Shown here in pieces: positions 1 to 7,917 of a stretch of DNA of 64,000 nt. The notes beneath the pieces were generated by a model. The model saw only the letters and a program-made list of their open reading frames with translations. It was not told the origin of the DNA and searched no databases. The position numbers and the translations under genes are program-made. Position 1 is the stretch's first letter. Every line of letters starts with the position of its first letter. The stretch is from NCBI RefSeq assembly GCF_012932365.1, contig NZ_JAAIIH010000011.1, forward strand, positions 1 through 64,000. Direction: 5' to 3'. Source of the stretch: Bifidobacterium moraviense (GTDB lineage Bacteria; Actinomycetota; Actinomycetes; Actinomycetales; Bifidobacteriaceae).

Positions 1-1070
1 TTGAAGCCGTCCTTCGTGGGGTTGCCCTCGGGGGCGACCACGAAGTAGGAGCCCTTGTCGTTCTTGGCCGCGTCCGTGGTCTTCCACACGGAGCCATCGG
101 CACCCAGGAACGTGGTCACGAAGCCCTTGGTCACACCATCGGAGGCGGGCGTGAGCGTCAGATCAGCGTTCACGGCGTCCACCTTGGTGCCGACGACCGC
201 ATTGTTGGCCTTGAGCTTCCAGGACGTCACGGTCTGGTTGGCCTCACCGGTCTGCGGAATGGTGAACCAATCCGGAACGGTGAACGCGGCGCCGGGCTCA
301 ACATCCACGCCGAGCTTGTCGTTCACGGTACCGTCGGCCTTGGCGCCCTTCACAAAGCCGTACTGGGCTTTGTCGGAGCCGTCCACGAGCACCTGATAGG
401 CATCCTTGGTCTTCGGAGCGGCGAAGGTGACGGTCAGCTGGGAGACGGTCACGTTGGAACCGGTCACGGTGGCCAGATCGGCCGCGGCCTTGGTCTGCTC
501 GTTGGGGTCCGCGGAGGTGGTGTATACGTAGTCGGTGATCAGGCTGCGGTCGGCGATGTCGACCGGGAGCAGCGTGGCGGGGATGTTCTGATCCTTGGCC
601 ACGTAGAACTTCTCGGTACCGGCGGGGAACTGGACCTTGCCCGTCAGTCCGGCCTGAGAGAAGTCGAGCTCCGCGAGGTTGCTCTTGCTGGCGTCATTGG
701 TGTAGCCGGAGGTCAGCCACAGCGCCTTGACGTCGACGTTATTGGTAGACGGGGAGGCGTTAACTGCCGCGTTCCAGTCGACCGGGGTGGTGCCATCAAT
801 GGTCCAACCACCGAAGTAGTAGGTGACGCCGTCGACGGTCTTCTCAGTGTTCGTGACCGCGACGCCGTAGCCCTCGTTCAGGTCAGCCAGGGACTCGCCC
901 CTGTAGCCAGCATTAGTCGTCTTGACGGTCGTATTGCCATCCTTGAACGTGACCGTGAAGTCCGCGGCCTGCGCAGCGGCGTTCGCGGCGCTCACGCCCA
1001 TCGTGGCGAGCATGGCCACCGACGCCAGGCCGGCCAGCGACGCGCGCCACACCTTGTTGTTTCCTGTCAT
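1..1070 (-). CDS. Secreted InlB B-repeat protein, 3' end outside window
   Basis: The gene starts at the ATG ending at 1070, with an AGAAAGG ribosome site about 8 nt upstream, and runs off the left edge, so only about 356 residues are visible. Residues 1 to about 30 form a signal peptide (basic MTGNNKVWR, hydrophobic core, cleavage near AANA). The rest is beta-rich with Listeria-Bacteroides (InlB B-type) repeat signatures such as YYFGGWTIDGTTPVDW. It is a close paralogue of the gene at 2918 along the whole visible length (shared FYVAKDQNIPATLLPVD, TVTGSNVTVSQLTVTF, PQTGEANQTVTSW), in the opposite orientation. The leader and signal-peptide DNA is identical in all three paralogues here. The likely role is as a secreted or surface protein; ligand unknown. 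The C-terminus, probably FIVAR-like plus DUF5648 as in the paralogues, cannot be seen. Confidence 0.85.
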   Translation of the reverse strand, partial: MTGNNKVWRASLAGLASVAMLATMGVSAANAAAQAADFTVTFKDGNTTVKTTNAGYRGESLADLNEGYGVAVTNTEKTVDGVTYYFGGWTIDGTTPVDWNAAVNASPSTNNVDVKALWLTSGYTNDASKSNLAELDFSQAGLTGKVQFPAGTEKFYVAKDQNIPATLLPVDIADRSLITDYVYTTSADPNEQTKAAADLATVTGSNVTVSQLTVTFAAPKTKDAYQVLVDGSDKAQYGFVKGAKADGTVNDKLGVDVEPGAAFTVPDWFTIPQTGEANQTVTSWKLKANNAVVGTKVDAVNADLTLTPASDGVTKGFVTTFLGADGSVWKTTDAAKNDKGSYFVVAPEGNPTKDGF

Positions 1071-1102
1071 GTCAGGAACCTTTCTTCTAGGGACAGGAGA
1101 CA
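993..1102 (-). repeat. Conserved leader/signal-peptide repeat, copy A
   Basis: 110 bp covering the 5' leader, ribosome site and the first 26 codons of the protein starting at 1070. It is identical to 2886-2995 in inverted orientation; 103 bp of it (993-1095) recur at 10063-10165. Confidence 0.9.
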
Positions 1103-1204
1103 ACAAGACGAATGGCGAAAGAAGAACGGGACAGGCCCGCATGTCGCTTGCCGCGGCTGCGCCCGCGGATGGCCGTCGGTCTCATGGGCCAAACGGGGAG
1201 ATGG

Positions 1205-2563
1205 TCAGCGCGTTTCCCCCGCGACGTATCTCGTGCCGCGCCCCTCGCCCCGTTTCACGGCGGCTCCGCTCGCGACCAGTTCCCTGAGCAGTCTGCCGGC
1301 GCCGGATCGCGTCAGCCCCGTGGCCCGCTCCACGTCCGCGCGCGTGGCGCCGCCCGGTCTGGAGACGAGCGCAACCGCGGCATCCCGGTTCGAACCGGGA
1401 ACCGTTGCGGGTTCCGGCTCGGACATGTTTCCGATGCCGGCGGCTTTCCCCGCGTCCTCTCCGCCGGGCCGGGCCGTGGGATTGTGCGAGGGCAGGACGA
1501 GACGGAACGCGTTGTCGCTGATCTCGAACCGGGGCTGCTCGCTCTCGCCCCTGTAGTCGTCGATGATCCGGGGCACGCCGGTGCCGTATGCCTCCACCCA
1601 GCCGAGCCGGTACAGCACGGCGGCGAGGTTCGGGTTGCGCTGCAGGGACGTGCCGAGCATCATGTCCCGCTCGGTCATGCCGGCGGGCAGACCGCCGAAG
1701 TTCACGAACTCCATCCGGTCGTCGAACACGCTGACCAGCGCCGGCCCGGCGAACGAGTAGTCACGGTGCACGACCATGTTCAGCAGCGCCTCGCGCACCA
1801 CCGCCGGCGCGTAGTCGCGCTCGTCCACCCGCCGCAGCGACGCGTCGAACGTGGAGCGCGTGGAGTTGTACCGGCCCACCCATTCGGCCACGGCCCGGAA
1901 CTGGGCGAGCAGGGAGCCCGAGAACTCCGCGCGCGCGTTGAACGTGCGCTTGTCCGTCCCCTCGAACACCGCCGTCTTGATCTGCGCCGTGCACTGGTCC
2001 GACAGCAGCCAGCCCAGATTCGTGTACGCGCCGTCCGCGACGGTCATCTTCAGCGTCCTCATGGCCGCGGGGCCGAACGCCACGCCCGCCTCCCGGAACG
2101 CTTCCCCGGCCGCGCCGAACGTGAGGTCCTGCTCCACGGACGGCGACTCCTCGAACGACAGGCGCGCGGAGCCGCGGATCATCGCCAGGATCGCGGCCTC
2201 CGTGGCGGGGATCGAGCCCGCCCCGAGCCGGACGTACACGCCGGCCGGCCGCGGCCCCTTGTCGCTCAGATAGTACGGGCGTTCCGTGCCGGGCTTCACG
2301 TCCACCGCCACGACGGTCCTCCCGTCGCGCACGTCGGCGTGGATGTCCGCGAAACGGGCCAGATCCGGTCTGATGCCGCCGTCGATGGCCTGCATCGCGC
2401 GCAGCATCACCGAGTCCGGGTCCTTTACACCGATGGTGTGGCCGTCGTCGTCCACGCCGATCAGGATCGTGCCGCCGCCGGAGTTCGCGAACGCGACCGC
2501 GGTCTTCTTCGCGTTGTCGTTCCAATCGAGCTTGAACTCGAGATGCTGTCCCTCGCGGTCCAT
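1205..2563 (-). CDS. AlbA_2 (Schlafen-like) domain transcriptional regulator / RecG-type ATP-binding protein
   Basis: 452 residues. The N-terminal AlbA_2 DNA-binding domain (about 1-125) shows the family opening EGQHLEFKLDW and the glycine-rich ANSGGGTILIGVDDDG. The middle and C-terminal half matches the ATPase-like domain usually annotated HATPase_c_4, with VREALLNMVVHRDYS and the late motif GTGVPRIID. A winged-helix segment follows (about 395-445: RADVERATGLTRSGAGRLLRE). Proteins with this layout are annotated as ATP-binding or RecG-like proteins and are thought to be regulators. The start has an AGAGAGGG ribosome site, and a 31-bp palindrome begins 22 bp upstream, which suggests autoregulation. 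The gene sits between two head-to-head copies of the InlB-repeat gene. It may control them, but that is inference. Confidence 0.85.
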   Translation of the reverse strand: MDREGQHLEFKLDWNDNAKKTAVAFANSGGGTILIGVDDDGHTIGVKDPDSVMLRAMQAIDGGIRPDLARFADIHADVRDGRTVVAVDVKPGTERPYYLSDKGPRPAGVYVRLGAGSIPATEAAILAMIRGSARLSFEESPSVEQDLTFGAAGEAFREAGVAFGPAAMRTLKMTVADGAYTNLGWLLSDQCTAQIKTAVFEGTDKRTFNARAEFSGSLLAQFRAVAEWVGRYNSTRSTFDASLRRVDERDYAPAVVREALLNMVVHRDYSFAGPALVSVFDDRMEFVNFGGLPAGMTERDMMLGTSLQRNPNLAAVLYRLGWVEAYGTGVPRIIDDYRGESEQPRFEISDNAFRLVLPSHNPTARPGGEDAGKAAGIGNMSEPEPATVPGSNRDAAVALVSRPGGATRADVERATGLTRSGAGRLLRELVASGAAVKRGEGRGTRYVAGETR

Positions 2564-2584
2564 GTCCTGCCCTCTCTCGACTGC

Positions 2585-2648
2585 CTTCTGCCATTTTCTG
2601 CTACTTTTCTACCACCAGTGGCAGAAAAGTAGCAGAAAATGGCAGAAG
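2585..2648. promoter_or_regulatory. 31-bp palindrome, candidate operator of the AlbA_2 regulator
   Basis: Left arm 2585-2615 and right arm 2618-2648 are inverted repeats with one mismatch and a 2-bp centre. Each arm carries GCAGAA-type hexamers three times at 10-11 bp spacing, about one helical turn, giving six potential half-sites. It lies 22 bp upstream of the regulator start (2563) and about 270 bp upstream of the InlB-repeat gene at 2918. It has no T-tract and does not follow a gene end, so a terminator is unlikely. The rest of 2564-2917 shows no gene. Confidence 0.6.
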
Positions 2649-2885
2649 CGGCGGGAATCTCACCGGAGACGGGAACCCATGGGAGGACAGGGATGGATCC
2701 CGCGTCTTTCTGCCGCGTCGTATCTCCGATCGCGTCGCGTGACCGGATACGCCCTCCGGCGGAACTATGGCTCGGCCACGACGCCCGTGATGACCGAATA
2801 GGGAACGTCCTTCGTCCCATCGGTCGACCGCGCCGGTTCCCGCCGGCCTCTTTCCTTGCATCCAGTCGCTTCCTGCCACAGGGAC

Positions 2886-2995
2886 TGTCTCCTGTCCCTA
2901 GAAGAAAGGTTCCTGACATGACAGGAAACAACAAGGTGTGGCGCGCGTCGCTGGCCGGCCTGGCGTCGGTGGCCATGCTCGCCACGATGGGCGTG
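2886..2995 (+). repeat. Conserved leader/signal-peptide repeat, copy B
   Basis: Identical, inverted, to 993-1102 over 110 bp. Its last 103 bp (2893-2995) match copy C at 10063-10165. It spans the ribosome site and signal-peptide codons of the protein starting at 2918. Confidence 0.9.
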
Positions 2996-5155
2996 AGCGC
3001 CGCCAGCGCTGCCGAGGATACGGCGCAGCAGGTGACCGATCTGGTCACGTTCGAGGGCTCCACGCTTGCTGATGCGACTCTTGACGGTTACAAGGGCGAG
3101 TCTCTGGCCGATCTGGTTGGCGGTTACGGCGTCACTCCGGCCGGCATCGACGCAAACAGCACGAAGGACGGCAAGTACTTCGGCGGCTGGACCGTCGACG
3201 GCACCACCCCGGTGGACTGGACCGCCCCGGTGACCGGTAAGGTCACCGTCAAGCCGCTGTGGCTGACCTCCGGCTACACCGACGGCTCCAACAAGAGCAA
3301 CCTCGCGCTGCTCGACTTCACCGCCGCGGCATCCGAAGTGAAGCTGCCCGCCGGTACCGCGAAGTTCTACGTGGCCAAGGACCAGAACATCCCCGCCACG
3401 CTGCTCCCGGTCGATGCGCCGAACCGCAAGCTGGTGACCGACTACGTGTACACCACCTCCGTGGACACCAACAAGCAGACCAAGGCCGCGGCCGATCTGG
3501 CCACGGTGACCGGCTCCAACGTGACCGTCTCCCAGCTGACCGTCACCTTCCAGACTCCGCAGACCGAAGAGGCTTACGCGGTGACTCTGAACGGTCTCAC
3601 CAAGGCTCAGTACGGCTATGTGAAGGGCGCCAAGGCCGATGGCACCAAGGACACCACGCTCATCGCGGATGTCGCCTACAACACCGAGTACACCGTTCCG
3701 GATTGGTTCACCTTCCCGCAGACCGGCGAGGCCAACCAGACCGTGACGTCTTGGACTGATACCTCCCACAACAACGCGGTCGTCGGCAACAAGCTGACCG
3801 TGGCCTCCGATACCACGCTCGTCCCCACCAAGGGCGACGCCGGCGTGACCAAGGGCTACGTGGCCACGTTCCTTGCCGACCAGGACGGCGCCGTGTGGAA
3901 GACCACGGATGCCACCAAGAACGACAAGGGCTCCTACTTCGTGACCGTGCCCGAGGACAACCCGACGAAGGACGGCTTCAAGTTCGCCGGCTGGAAGGCC
4001 GTGGACGCCGCCGCCCCGTTCGGCGACAAGCTGATCCAGGCCGAGAGCGACGGCACCTGGCCGCTGTTCCAGAGCCTGCCGCTGACCTCCAACGTCACGT
4101 TCTACCCGGTGTTCACCAACCGTGACACCAAGCTCGTGGTCACCTTCCGCGACAAGAACTACAACGGCTCCCAGAAGGACGTCAAGGTCGAGGTGACCGT
4201 TCCGGGCACGCTCGAGAAGTCCCAGGCCCCGGCTTGGACCCGCGCCGGCTACACGCTGGACGGCTGGTTCGTCGACAGGAACAACAACGGCACCCAGGAC
4301 ACCGGCGAGGAGTACGACTTCACCGAGTGGCTGACCGACGCCAAGGGCGACTTCACGCTGACCGCCAACTGGGAGCGCGCCACCGCCGACAAGGCCAAGG
4401 CCGCCCTGAACTACATCGTTCCGAAGTCCCAGGCTGACTTCTACCAGAACGCGCTTGGCGAGGCCGCGACCGGCACTGCCAACGACGGTTCTGACTTCAC
4501 CGACGATACTTTCGCCGCGTACGAGACCGCGTACAAGGCTGCCGTGGAGAAGTACGCGACCGACGTGTACAACAACCCGAACACCACCGCCACCGAGGAA
4601 GCCTCCGCCGCGATCATCAACGATCTGAACGCCGCGCTCCAGAAGCTGCAGTTCAAGCACAACGGCGGCGCCGAGTACGACGCCCAGGGCAAGCTGCAGG
4701 GCGTGCACCGTCTCTACAACGGCGCTCTGAACAGGCACTTCTACTCCAACGACGCCAACGAGATCGGCAAGCTGACCTCCACCCAGTACACCAACAGCGG
4801 CTGGCAGGACAACGGCGTGATGTTCTACGGCACCTCCGACGCGTACGCTGACGCTCCGGCCGGCATCGAGGCGATCGTGACCGAGTACGTGCGCTTCTTC
4901 AACCCGGGCACCGGTGACCACGTGTACACCGTCGCCGGCGGCGAGGAGGACACGAACCTCAAGGCCAACGCCGAGTGGAACCGCGAGGGCACGGCGTTCT
5001 ACGTCCCGTCCTTCAACGGCACCCAGGAGGTGTCCCGCTACTACAACGAGGGCACCAACCGCCACCTGTTCTCCAGCTCCGCGTCCGAGCAGGCCGGTCT
5101 GGTCCAGAACGGCTGGAAGCTCGAGGGTAACGGCTACGCCTTCAAGGGCATCTGA
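2918..5155 (+). CDS. Secreted InlB B-repeat / DUF5648 protein
   Basis: 745 residues. The ATG at 2918 is chosen because an AGAAAGG ribosome site precedes it and a classical signal peptide follows (cleavage near ASAA, residue about 31); reading in-frame further upstream would give no signal peptide. Domains: InlB B-type repeats (KYFGGWTVDG; GFKFAGWKAVD near 350; GYTLDGWFVDRNNNG near 445), an alpha-helical FIVAR-like module about 490-580 (FTDDTFAAYETAYKAAV), then a DUF5648 region from about 590 with HRLYNGALNRHFYS, VRFFNPGTGDHVYT and SRYYNEGTNRHLFS. There is no LPXTG motif or C-terminal membrane segment, so it is released or held non-covalently. A strong hairpin follows. It pairs with the inverted paralogue at 1-1070 around the AlbA_2 gene. 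Function unknown; adhesion or glycan binding is plausible for these folds. Confidence 0.9.
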   Translation: MTGNNKVWRASLAGLASVAMLATMGVSAASAAEDTAQQVTDLVTFEGSTLADATLDGYKGESLADLVGGYGVTPAGIDANSTKDGKYFGGWTVDGTTPVDWTAPVTGKVTVKPLWLTSGYTDGSNKSNLALLDFTAAASEVKLPAGTAKFYVAKDQNIPATLLPVDAPNRKLVTDYVYTTSVDTNKQTKAAADLATVTGSNVTVSQLTVTFQTPQTEEAYAVTLNGLTKAQYGYVKGAKADGTKDTTLIADVAYNTEYTVPDWFTFPQTGEANQTVTSWTDTSHNNAVVGNKLTVASDTTLVPTKGDAGVTKGYVATFLADQDGAVWKTTDATKNDKGSYFVTVPEDNPTKDGFKFAGWKAVDAAAPFGDKLIQAESDGTWPLFQSLPLTSNVTFYPVFTNRDTKLVVTFRDKNYNGSQKDVKVEVTVPGTLEKSQAPAWTRAGYTLDGWFVDRNNNGTQDTGEEYDFTEWLTDAKGDFTLTANWERATADKAKAALNYIVPKSQADFYQNALGEAATGTANDGSDFTDDTFAAYETAYKAAVEKYATDVYNNPNTTATEEASAAIINDLNAALQKLQFKHNGGAEYDAQGKLQGVHRLYNGALNRHFYSNDANEIGKLTSTQYTNSGWQDNGVMFYGTSDAYADAPAGIEAIVTEYVRFFNPGTGDHVYTVAGGEEDTNLKANAEWNREGTAFYVPSFNGTQEVSRYYNEGTNRHLFSSSASEQAGLVQNGWKLEGNGYAFKGI

Positions 5156-5196
5156 TCTAGAATCCGCATAACGGATATCTGATCCGAATAGAGCCC

Positions 5197-5230
5197 AAGG
5201 GGTCTCCCGGAATCATCCGGGAGACCCCTT
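5197..5230. terminator. Intrinsic terminator-like hairpin after the InlB-repeat gene
   Basis: Perfect 14-bp stem (5197-5210 with 5217-5230) and AATCAT loop, 41 bp after the stop at 5155. It lies between convergent genes and probably serves both strands. The layout AAGGGGT...CCGG-loop-CCGG matches the hairpin at 7838-7873 behind the third paralogue. Confidence 0.8.
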
Positions 5231-5296
5231 TCCGCGTTTCCGGACTCTGGTCCGGACGGCTGCGGTCAGCTTCTTTCGGCCGCTAACATGCCGTTC

Positions 5297-7726
5297 TCAC
5301 CACGTAAGCTTGAAGTTGCCGTCGTGCTGGTTCAGGTTCGCGTTGATGAACCGCCCCTTCTCGACGGTCGCGTTCCAGCGCATGCGGAACCGCTCGTACT
5401 CGCCCGCGGAACGACGCCGTTTCGCGGGATCCCTCTCGTCACGTCCGCGACTGGTGAACTCGTTGTGGTACAGCACGGCGTCCGGCTCGTAGACCACCAG
5501 ATAACCCGCCTGCCCCACTTTGAGGGCGAGGTCCACATCATTGAGCACCACGGCGAGCTTCTCGTCGAATCCACCCACCTCGTCGAACACGGCGCGACGC
5601 ACCATCTGGCACGCGCCGGTCACCGCCGCCACGTCCCACGGCAGACGCATGGTGTCCATGTAGCCGGGATCGTCGACCGCGAGATCGTAGCCCAGGTACC
5701 CGCACAGGTTGTCGCCCACCCAGATGCCGCCATGCTGCACGATGCCGTCATGGCACACGAGCTTCGCGCCGACCATGCCTACGTCGCCCCGCGCCATGAA
5801 GTTCACCATCGACCCCAGCCAGCCGGGAGCCACCACCTCGGTGTCGTTGTTGAGGAACAGGACGATCTCCCCATCGGTGTGCGCGGCACCGTAGTTGCAG
5901 ATCGCGGAGTAGTTGAACCCGCGCCCCTTCCACGTGACCACGCGGACACGGTCCGATTCCTTCCGGATCCGCTCGTAGTAGGCGAACGTCTCCGGCTCCG
6001 TGCTGTTGTTCTCCACCAACGTGACGTCGTAGTTCGCGTATTCGGTCCTCTCCAGCACGGACCGCACGCAGTTGGCGAGCACGTCCGCGTGGTCCTTGGT
6101 GGGGATCACGATGCTGACCTTCGGCTCATGGTCAAACGCGTACGTGGTCCGGTACCGGCATGCGCCGGTCTCCCGCACGTCAGCCCTCACGCCGGTCCTC
6201 TCGAAGTGCGCGGCAAGCGCGCGACGCCCGGCCTCGCCGCGCGCGGCCTCGTCCGTGGTACCGGTCCCGGCACGGCGGTGGCAGAGCATGAAGGGCACAC
6301 CGCGCACCTCGCGCGCGACCTCCATGGCACGCAGCCGCAGGTCGTACCCGTACGCGGGCGTGATCTCGCCACCCGGCAGATCGATATGATCCAGCGCATG
6401 GCGGCTCACCACCGTCATGCGTCCCATGTAGTCGTACGAATACATCAGATCCCGGTTGAAACCGGGCTTGAACAGCGGATCCCGGTACGTGCCGGCATCC
6501 AGCACGTCCTCGTCGCAGTACAGCAGGTCCGCATCGGGATGGTCAGCCAGCTCGGCAGCGAACCGGTACAGGGCATCCGGCTCCAGCACGTCGCCGCACC
6601 CCAGAAACGCCACGTAGTCGCCCTCGGCCACGCATACGCCGGCGGTGATGAGGTCCGCCGCGTCATTCCCGTCGGCCTTCACGCTGCGGACGCGCGGATC
6701 GTCGCGCACCACGGCGGGAGCCTCGCCGTCTTCCGGAGTCACGACGACGAGCTCGAAGTCCGGGTAGGACTGCGCGAGCACCGAACGCACCGCGTCCTCC
6801 GCGTGCGGCGAGCCGTCTGCGGTCATGACGACGCTGAAGCGCGGCCTGTGTTTCCAACCGGCGATCACGACGCGCTGCGCCTCCAGATCGCCGTACGAGG
6901 CGCGGTGCTTCTCCAGCCACTGGGGATACGCGCCGTCCGCATGCACGTTACGCGTGTAGTCCCGCGCGCCGTTGACGTACCCCTCGTAGGCGGGCGGCAG
7001 GAGGCACGCGAAGTTCCCCACGGCTCCGTCGATCCCGCGACGGGTCACGCTGATGCACACCGTCCGGGCACTCTCGGGCAGACGGATCGAATAGAGACGT
7101 TCCCGGTCCCGCAGGAGAGGATCGTCGTGCGAGGCGGTCTCGGCGTCCTCGATGACGATCGGCTCGACGCCGATCCGGTTCGCGGCCCCGTCGTACACGG
7201 CGATGTCGTACACGGCGCTCGGGATGAACTCGTCGCGCACCACGAAACGGCACGAGACCTCGCCGCCGCCGATCGGGTACATGCCCGGCACGAACACGCG
7301 CAGCCCCTCATGCCGCCGGCGCTCGTCGATGTCGCGCATTCGTGCGGCCTCCTCGGGGTGGAAGCGGTACGTCAGACGCGACCGCACCTTGGAACGCAGG
7401 GGACTGAACGGGAACGAGAACAGCGGCTCATTGGACGGGGTTCCCCGACCGTACAGGCGCACGTCCAGATCGGTGCCGTCCAGCAACGGCACCGCTACCA
7501 CGAACGACACGACGCCGGTCCCGTCCCCGGCATGCGCGTCGCCGTCAAGCCGCACCGCGGCCGGATCCTCCGCGGGGAAGCCGAACGGGTACACCGCGCA
7601 CGCGATCTCGGCGCCGTTGGCGGCGACCGCTCTGGCGTACAGGTCCTCCGCCCGGACGCCCGGCGCGGACAGCCTGACGTACCCTCTGCCGTTGCCCCTG
7701 CACATGCCTTCCAACGCAAACGCCAT
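5297..7726 (-). CDS. Large two-domain family 2 glycosyltransferase
   Basis: 809 residues from the ATG at 7726, which has AAGGAG about 8 nt upstream; a frame continues upstream but lacks a ribosome site. The N-terminal 290 residues form an accessory region opening ALEGMCRGNGRGYVRL, shared with the paralogue at 10667. Two GT-A modules follow: a first, degenerate one from about 294 (FSVVMTADGS, AEGDYVAFLGCGD) and a second, canonical one from about 533 (VSIVIPTKD, LVENNSTEPETF, GFNYSAICNYGA, LFLNNDTEV, GACQMVRRAVF). The second module resembles rhamnosyl- or galactofuranosyl-type GT2 enzymes (COG1216). It probably adds sugars to a cell-wall or exopolysaccharide at the inner membrane face, consistent with the glycan genes downstream. 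Donor and acceptor unknown. Confidence 0.88.
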   Translation of the reverse strand: MAFALEGMCRGNGRGYVRLSAPGVRAEDLYARAVAANGAEIACAVYPFGFPAEDPAAVRLDGDAHAGDGTGVVSFVVAVPLLDGTDLDVRLYGRGTPSNEPLFSFPFSPLRSKVRSRLTYRFHPEEAARMRDIDERRRHEGLRVFVPGMYPIGGGEVSCRFVVRDEFIPSAVYDIAVYDGAANRIGVEPIVIEDAETASHDDPLLRDRERLYSIRLPESARTVCISVTRRGIDGAVGNFACLLPPAYEGYVNGARDYTRNVHADGAYPQWLEKHRASYGDLEAQRVVIAGWKHRPRFSVVMTADGSPHAEDAVRSVLAQSYPDFELVVVTPEDGEAPAVVRDDPRVRSVKADGNDAADLITAGVCVAEGDYVAFLGCGDVLEPDALYRFAAELADHPDADLLYCDEDVLDAGTYRDPLFKPGFNRDLMYSYDYMGRMTVVSRHALDHIDLPGGEITPAYGYDLRLRAMEVAREVRGVPFMLCHRRAGTGTTDEAARGEAGRRALAAHFERTGVRADVRETGACRYRTTYAFDHEPKVSIVIPTKDHADVLANCVRSVLERTEYANYDVTLVENNSTEPETFAYYERIRKESDRVRVVTWKGRGFNYSAICNYGAAHTDGEIVLFLNNDTEVVAPGWLGSMVNFMARGDVGMVGAKLVCHDGIVQHGGIWVGDNLCGYLGYDLAVDDPGYMDTMRLPWDVAAVTGACQMVRRAVFDEVGGFDEKLAVVLNDVDLALKVGQAGYLVVYEPDAVLYHNEFTSRGRDERDPAKRRRSAGEYERFRMRWNATVEKGRFINANLNQHDGNFKLTW

Positions 7727-7837
7727 CTCGTGCTCTCCTTGCCCCGTTCGCCGACTGTCTGGAATGTTTTCCAGAGTACCGGTCACGCCGGATGCCGTGA
7801 GCGCATGCCGGAGTCGTCGGCGCTTCGGTACAACGCA

Positions 7838-7873
7838 AAGGGGTTCTTCCGGAATTATCCGGAAGAACCCCTT
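7838..7873 (-). terminator. Hairpin terminator of the third InlB-repeat gene
   Basis: Perfect 15-bp stem (7838-7852 with 7859-7873) and AATTAT loop, 45 bp downstream of the stop on the minus strand, with a short T-rich stretch after it in that direction. Confidence 0.8.
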
Positions 7874-7917
7874 CAGGCTTTAGCGTCTATATCGCTGTCC
7901 GACTATGCGGACGTGGA

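Noticed and set aside
2639-2917. N-terminal extension of the InlB-repeat protein upstream of 2918
   Set aside because: The ATG at 2918 has the ribosome site and signal peptide conserved in both paralogues; the extension would bury the signal peptide and covers the palindrome.
4900-5155. Sortase (LPXTG) anchor on the InlB-repeat proteins
   Set aside because: C-termini end in KGI with no LPXTG, hydrophobic segment or basic tail.
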